A stretch of 64,000 bases of DNA from a virus. Both the position numbers and the translations under genes were made by a program. Below are positions 62,201-64,000 of the stretch, piece after piece; the stretch's first letter is position 1; each line of letters begins with the position of its first letter. The notes beneath the pieces are model-generated. The model was not told the origin of the DNA and did not search any database. It saw nothing but the letters and a program-made list of their open reading frames with translations. The DNA lies in the IMG/VR virus record IMGVR_UViG_3300025093_000012, positions 1 to 64,000 of that record. The stretch is one strand, 5' to 3'.

Positions 62201-62700
62201 TTAGGTAAACCCATTGTTTGTGCTTCCTCTGCAGATGCGTCTCTAAACTTTTCCATTTGCATCTGTAAACCTTGAACACCAATGTCCCAATACCTATCTC
62301 TTGTCTCATCTACACTAGAGTTCTTAAATCTATTAGCATTCATCATCTCTTGTCTATAAGACTTAGTGAACGCCATATCTTTTAGAAGTGCTTTATCTTC
62401 AAAAAATGGTTTAAACACACCTTTTGCTACATCAACATTCTTTTGTAAAGAAAGGTCTAATCCAGAAACCTGCTTAAGACCATTACTAATTCTATTAGCA
62501 TACTGATCTTGTTTCTCTTTACTATCTTCTCTAGTCAAAGGTGCATATACAACTTTACTATATAGATTATTCAATGATTGGAAGTTGGTATCATACCTAT
62601 CCTGCCTAACTGTTAAAACATCAGATAGAAACTTATAGTCTGGCTTGAATGGCTCCAAGACAGGTATATAATCCGTTACTCCTTTTATATAAGTTGCCAT
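59278..62700 (-). CDS. Large virion cargo/ejection protein
   Basis: 1140 residues. The N-terminus MATYIKGVTDYIPVLEPFKP then DYKFLSDVLTVRQDRYD is a pattern I know from structural proteins of crAss-like phages. The rest is helical, Gln-rich and coiled coil, without membrane segments. It sits 11 bases upstream of the polymerase gene and behind a promoter-like motif at 62732-62745; a TATCTTTG box is seven bases from its start codon. Probably stored in the capsid or portal and ejected with the polymerase. Confidence 0.78.
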   Translation of the reverse strand: MATYIKGVTDYIPVLEPFKPDYKFLSDVLTVRQDRYDTNFQSLNNLYSKVVYAPLTREDSKEKQDQYANRISNGLKQVSGLDLSLQKNVDVAKGVFKPFFEDKALLKDMAFTKSYRQEMMNANRFKNSSVDETRDRYWDIGVQGLQMQMEKFRDASAEEAQTMGLPKYISNPNLYEKSFEALKDSGLKVKQTTLEGDWIVTTQNGNALTSQVTGYQRNQDGSLIYDDNKQPIPIYSNPAAEYIQNTVMQDPQVRQAYMLEAQVKAYNFGKENAEQYGGRQQAEQAWAQQTIEVYADEQTKKLVNDNAVYENAVQADNNWKEWAKRNNITPGSSAEEALALNAYNLSIAEANKKATEQSLKEVRQPTDDVNKLMNIAYSAYMGGNMAPKMLAAAKAYSMIDAERTLKANPFKQLEMQHQFALSRMNAQHAYDMAKMAKKFEYDVALKDMDNQAAAADLFGGVIQLPGDEAISGDPVGLHTMMERNEAATIQQTRAYNKTSKEFYEFLAQNLPAEFQGTGGYKGGGQFEYTVQNTQYPNGQVKVGTVDQMFADLSPVEVTDEFIDQMYDARPSGSTLTKEDIKKQYEGYNQANLQFLDNRTNGLINFFTTTKPGDSDAPYVTLQDGSVVNLNFPTLTQTTEGVAITQQIGAYVEDLNTQQQVMIDAENEQNRIYKNIHDFTLANELEQGNLGRYSGYKGNGNDGKPIQEIPGIILSEGEIQLYKQGHSPQEVNEIMSSPDYEHPMLDANGQPTYRMVGKDEYRQIYSSVMRGTSADMAQINRAISTNNWDMDDYPFWMRDKRGFFGDDRETKRYEYWARDSYTQMTSEYTAETVMNNRWAFNDEKAANDADSLYDDFVSNMNTMGDDAAADDMELTFDRRAYTLGQTEYGDQILENQYSSVYDVAAPSAQATEQMKDLVNVFYNTPKADLRITFGDERGTPYADIEENPTARGFLEGAFTDLRRGLPDKTDSRFVINDTYVEKAGGPEQPADQQVAARHIRFSDDYINSRKSNLSENDFKLLQNGITIMYPESYDNNAYKSDNQIINQVASTIARDGRYESPFIANGGNFTIYQNSKGQYIQEFTTYGVDPKTGNIVPDPVSATVLNLDAKQLDRHRIVQNQRLHNLGVNNKKISDEIQGNQ

Positions 62701-62731
62701 ATTACAAAGATACTAAATTTTTATGGTTTGT

Positions 62732-62745
62732 CATATTATACACAA
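62732..62745 (-). promoter_or_regulatory. Leftward promoter-like motif, variant
   Basis: The minus strand reads TTGTGTATAATATG, a variant of TTGTATATTATATG seen at 35123. It lies 32 bases upstream of the 1140-residue gene. Closer to the start, the minus strand reads TATCTTTG (about 62704-62711), a Bacteroidetes -7 box. Confidence 0.45.
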
Positions 62746-62762
62746 TACACTTTTAAAGTTTA

Positions 62763-64000
62763 CTATTTACCCATTGGCAAGAAAAAATCTCTTAATTCTG
62801 CTCCTTTTCTAAGGATTCTCATTTCTCTTCCCATCTTACCTTGATATCCTGCATTTGTAATTACATCTTGCTGCTGTCTACCAAATGTAGTTGGTGCAGT
62901 TTGATTAGGCATTTTAAATACAGGCCACTGATCCTGTGGTACACCTGCAGCATCTAGCTTTTCTGTAATAGCAACATACTGATCAACTGCATCTTGTGGA
63001 TCTTTATAATTAGGATCTGCATAAAATGCTTTAGGATCTGTAATATTAATTATACCTCCTGACGCTGGATCAATATCAAACTGAGGATATATACTATTTA
63101 GATTTGCTGTATTAGCTCTATTAGTATATGCATTCTGAAGCTGTGCAGTAATAGCTGCATTTGCTTTTCTCATTGCATTATCATAGTTCTCATCAGTTAG
63201 TACAGTGTTATCATATAACTGTTTCTTTTCGTTATTATTAAGAAGTTGAGTTTTATACTCTAGCTCTGCATTTTTAACACCTATAGTATTAGCTAGTTGT
63301 ACATTATCATTTTGAACTTTATTTATTGTATCAGCAATAGCTGTATTAGCTTTACCTTGTGCTGCTAGTGCAGCAGACATAGCTCTACCAGAACCAGATC
63401 CAAATGCTTTAGCTACTTCTGCAGCTGTAGCTGCTTGCTCACCTATAGCTGCAATCTCTCTTGTAGGATCTTTAAATACTCCGTCAATTTGTGGTTGGTC
63501 ATAAAATGGAGCCCAAGGATAACGTTTTTGCAAACTCAGTTTAGCATCTCTTGCGTTAGCTAAACCTAGTTCATCTTGTAACCAAAATGGAGTATCTTTT
63601 TTCTCACCTACTTTTTCTTGAACATCAATTTCCTTATCACACTCACAACCAGATGCAGGTGTAGTTACATTTCCTTCAGCATCTTTTACAGCTGCAGTAT
63701 AAGGTGTCCAAGTTCCTCCAGCTTCAGTACATGCTGCTTGCATCTCTTCTGCATTTGCACAAGGCACAGCATCCACGGCTTCTGTAGTTTCTACAGTACC
63801 CATCAACTCTCTGTTAGTGGTATTACCCCAAAAACCATCATCTCCTGAAACCATTCCATCAAATAGTTTATCATCGGCAACACCAGTATTAAAGTACTCT
63901 TGAGTTTTATCATCTCCTGCTTCAACATACTTACCAGCAATAAAACCTGCTTGAGCATGACTAATCATATCCTTATCTAATGGAGTAAAGCCTTGCTCTT
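62763..64000 (-). CDS. Virion structural protein, N-terminus beyond right edge
   Basis: The frame stays open to the window edge (the last visible codons read EQGFTPLDKDM), so the ATG at 63968 is not necessarily the start. At least 411 residues are visible. A central Ala-rich helical segment (AAIGEQAATAAEVAKAFGSG), a Cys pair region (VPCANAEEMQAACTEAGG, later GCECD) and an Asn/Gln-rich C-terminal half are seen. There are no membrane helices. Its place upstream of the giant genes suggests a tail or portal-associated virion protein. Confidence 0.75.
   Translation of the reverse strand, partial: EQGFTPLDKDMISHAQAGFIAGKYVEAGDDKTQEYFNTGVADDKLFDGMVSGDDGFWGNTTNRELMGTVETTEAVDAVPCANAEEMQAACTEAGGTWTPYTAAVKDAEGNVTTPASGCECDKEIDVQEKVGEKKDTPFWLQDELGLANARDAKLSLQKRYPWAPFYDQPQIDGVFKDPTREIAAIGEQAATAAEVAKAFGSGSGRAMSAALAAQGKANTAIADTINKVQNDNVQLANTIGVKNAELEYKTQLLNNNEKKQLYDNTVLTDENYDNAMRKANAAITAQLQNAYTNRANTANLNSIYPQFDIDPASGGIINITDPKAFYADPNYKDPQDAVDQYVAITEKLDAAGVPQDQWPVFKMPNQTAPTTFGRQQQDVITNAGYQGKMGREMRILRKGAELRDFFLPMGK

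Noticed and set aside
1-64000. Stop-codon reassignment, known in some crAss-like phages
   Set aside because: Genes here end in TAA, TGA and TAG (for example TAG at 7304-7306 and 23553-23555) without in-frame stops inside conserved domains.
1-64000. CRISPR arrays, insertion sequences, integrase or reverse-transcriptase elements
   Set aside because: I saw no regularly spaced repeats, no transposase or integrase motifs and no reverse-transcriptase motif.

Overview
The window is a piece of an A+T-rich tailed-phage genome that I place among the crAss-like phages (Crassvirales), most likely infecting a Bacteroidetes/Flavobacteria host. The main evidence is a 5029-residue leftward protein carrying the DFDID catalytic signature of the crAss-like virion RNA polymerase. 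It sits with two other giant virion-type genes and opposite a long rightward block of replication genes. Start codons are mostly preceded by A-rich leaders without Shine-Dalgarno motifs, and one upstream site matches the Bacteroidetes TAnnTTTG promoter box. Both edges cut through genes, so the window is internal to a larger genome. The standard code is used: genes end in TAA, TAG and TGA.

Layout. 1-952 (leftward): small basic virion-type proteins, a MazG-like pyrophosphohydrolase and a small acidic protein. 953-4497 (rightward): two long stretches (1438-2050 and 2275-3190) without credible genes but dense in hairpins, many capped by GNRA-type loops. I interpret them as large structured noncoding RNAs. 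They are interleaved with small membrane proteins and followed by tRNA-Arg. 4511-10616: a secreted lysozyme-like protein, a winged-helix protein, a lipoprotein between two terminators, an HNH nuclease, tRNA-Leu, tRNA-Met and an SF2 helicase. 11265-30879: the replication and repair core. It holds a DnaA domain IV-like protein, DnaB-type helicase, RecA-fold ATPase, putative ssDNA-binding protein, DnaG-like primase, RusA resolvase, a MoxR/VWA pair, two related BRCT-like proteins, a PD-(D/E)XK exonuclease, family B DNA polymerase, hotdog thioesterase, zincin peptidase, uracil-DNA glycosylase and an SPL-like radical SAM protein.

30951-35074 (leftward): small virion-associated proteins, including a CDGSH-like iron-sulfur candidate. 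35159-37466 (rightward island): a class II ribonucleotide reductase and two small proteins. 37463-64000 (leftward): a membrane-anchored coiled-coil protein, three giant genes (1883, 5029 and 1140 residues) and a partial structural gene. The giant genes look like the capsid-stored, ejected proteins of crAss-like phages, including the polymerase that would transcribe early genes on entry.

Regulation. Leftward units share an upstream motif, TTGTATATTAT with variants, that I did not see before rightward genes, which fits a dedicated promoter class. Several clear intrinsic terminators separate units. Four proteins of the replication region end in short acidic-hydrophobic tips (three in FEL, one in DDLPF) like the SSB C-terminal peptide, suggesting a shared binding partner.
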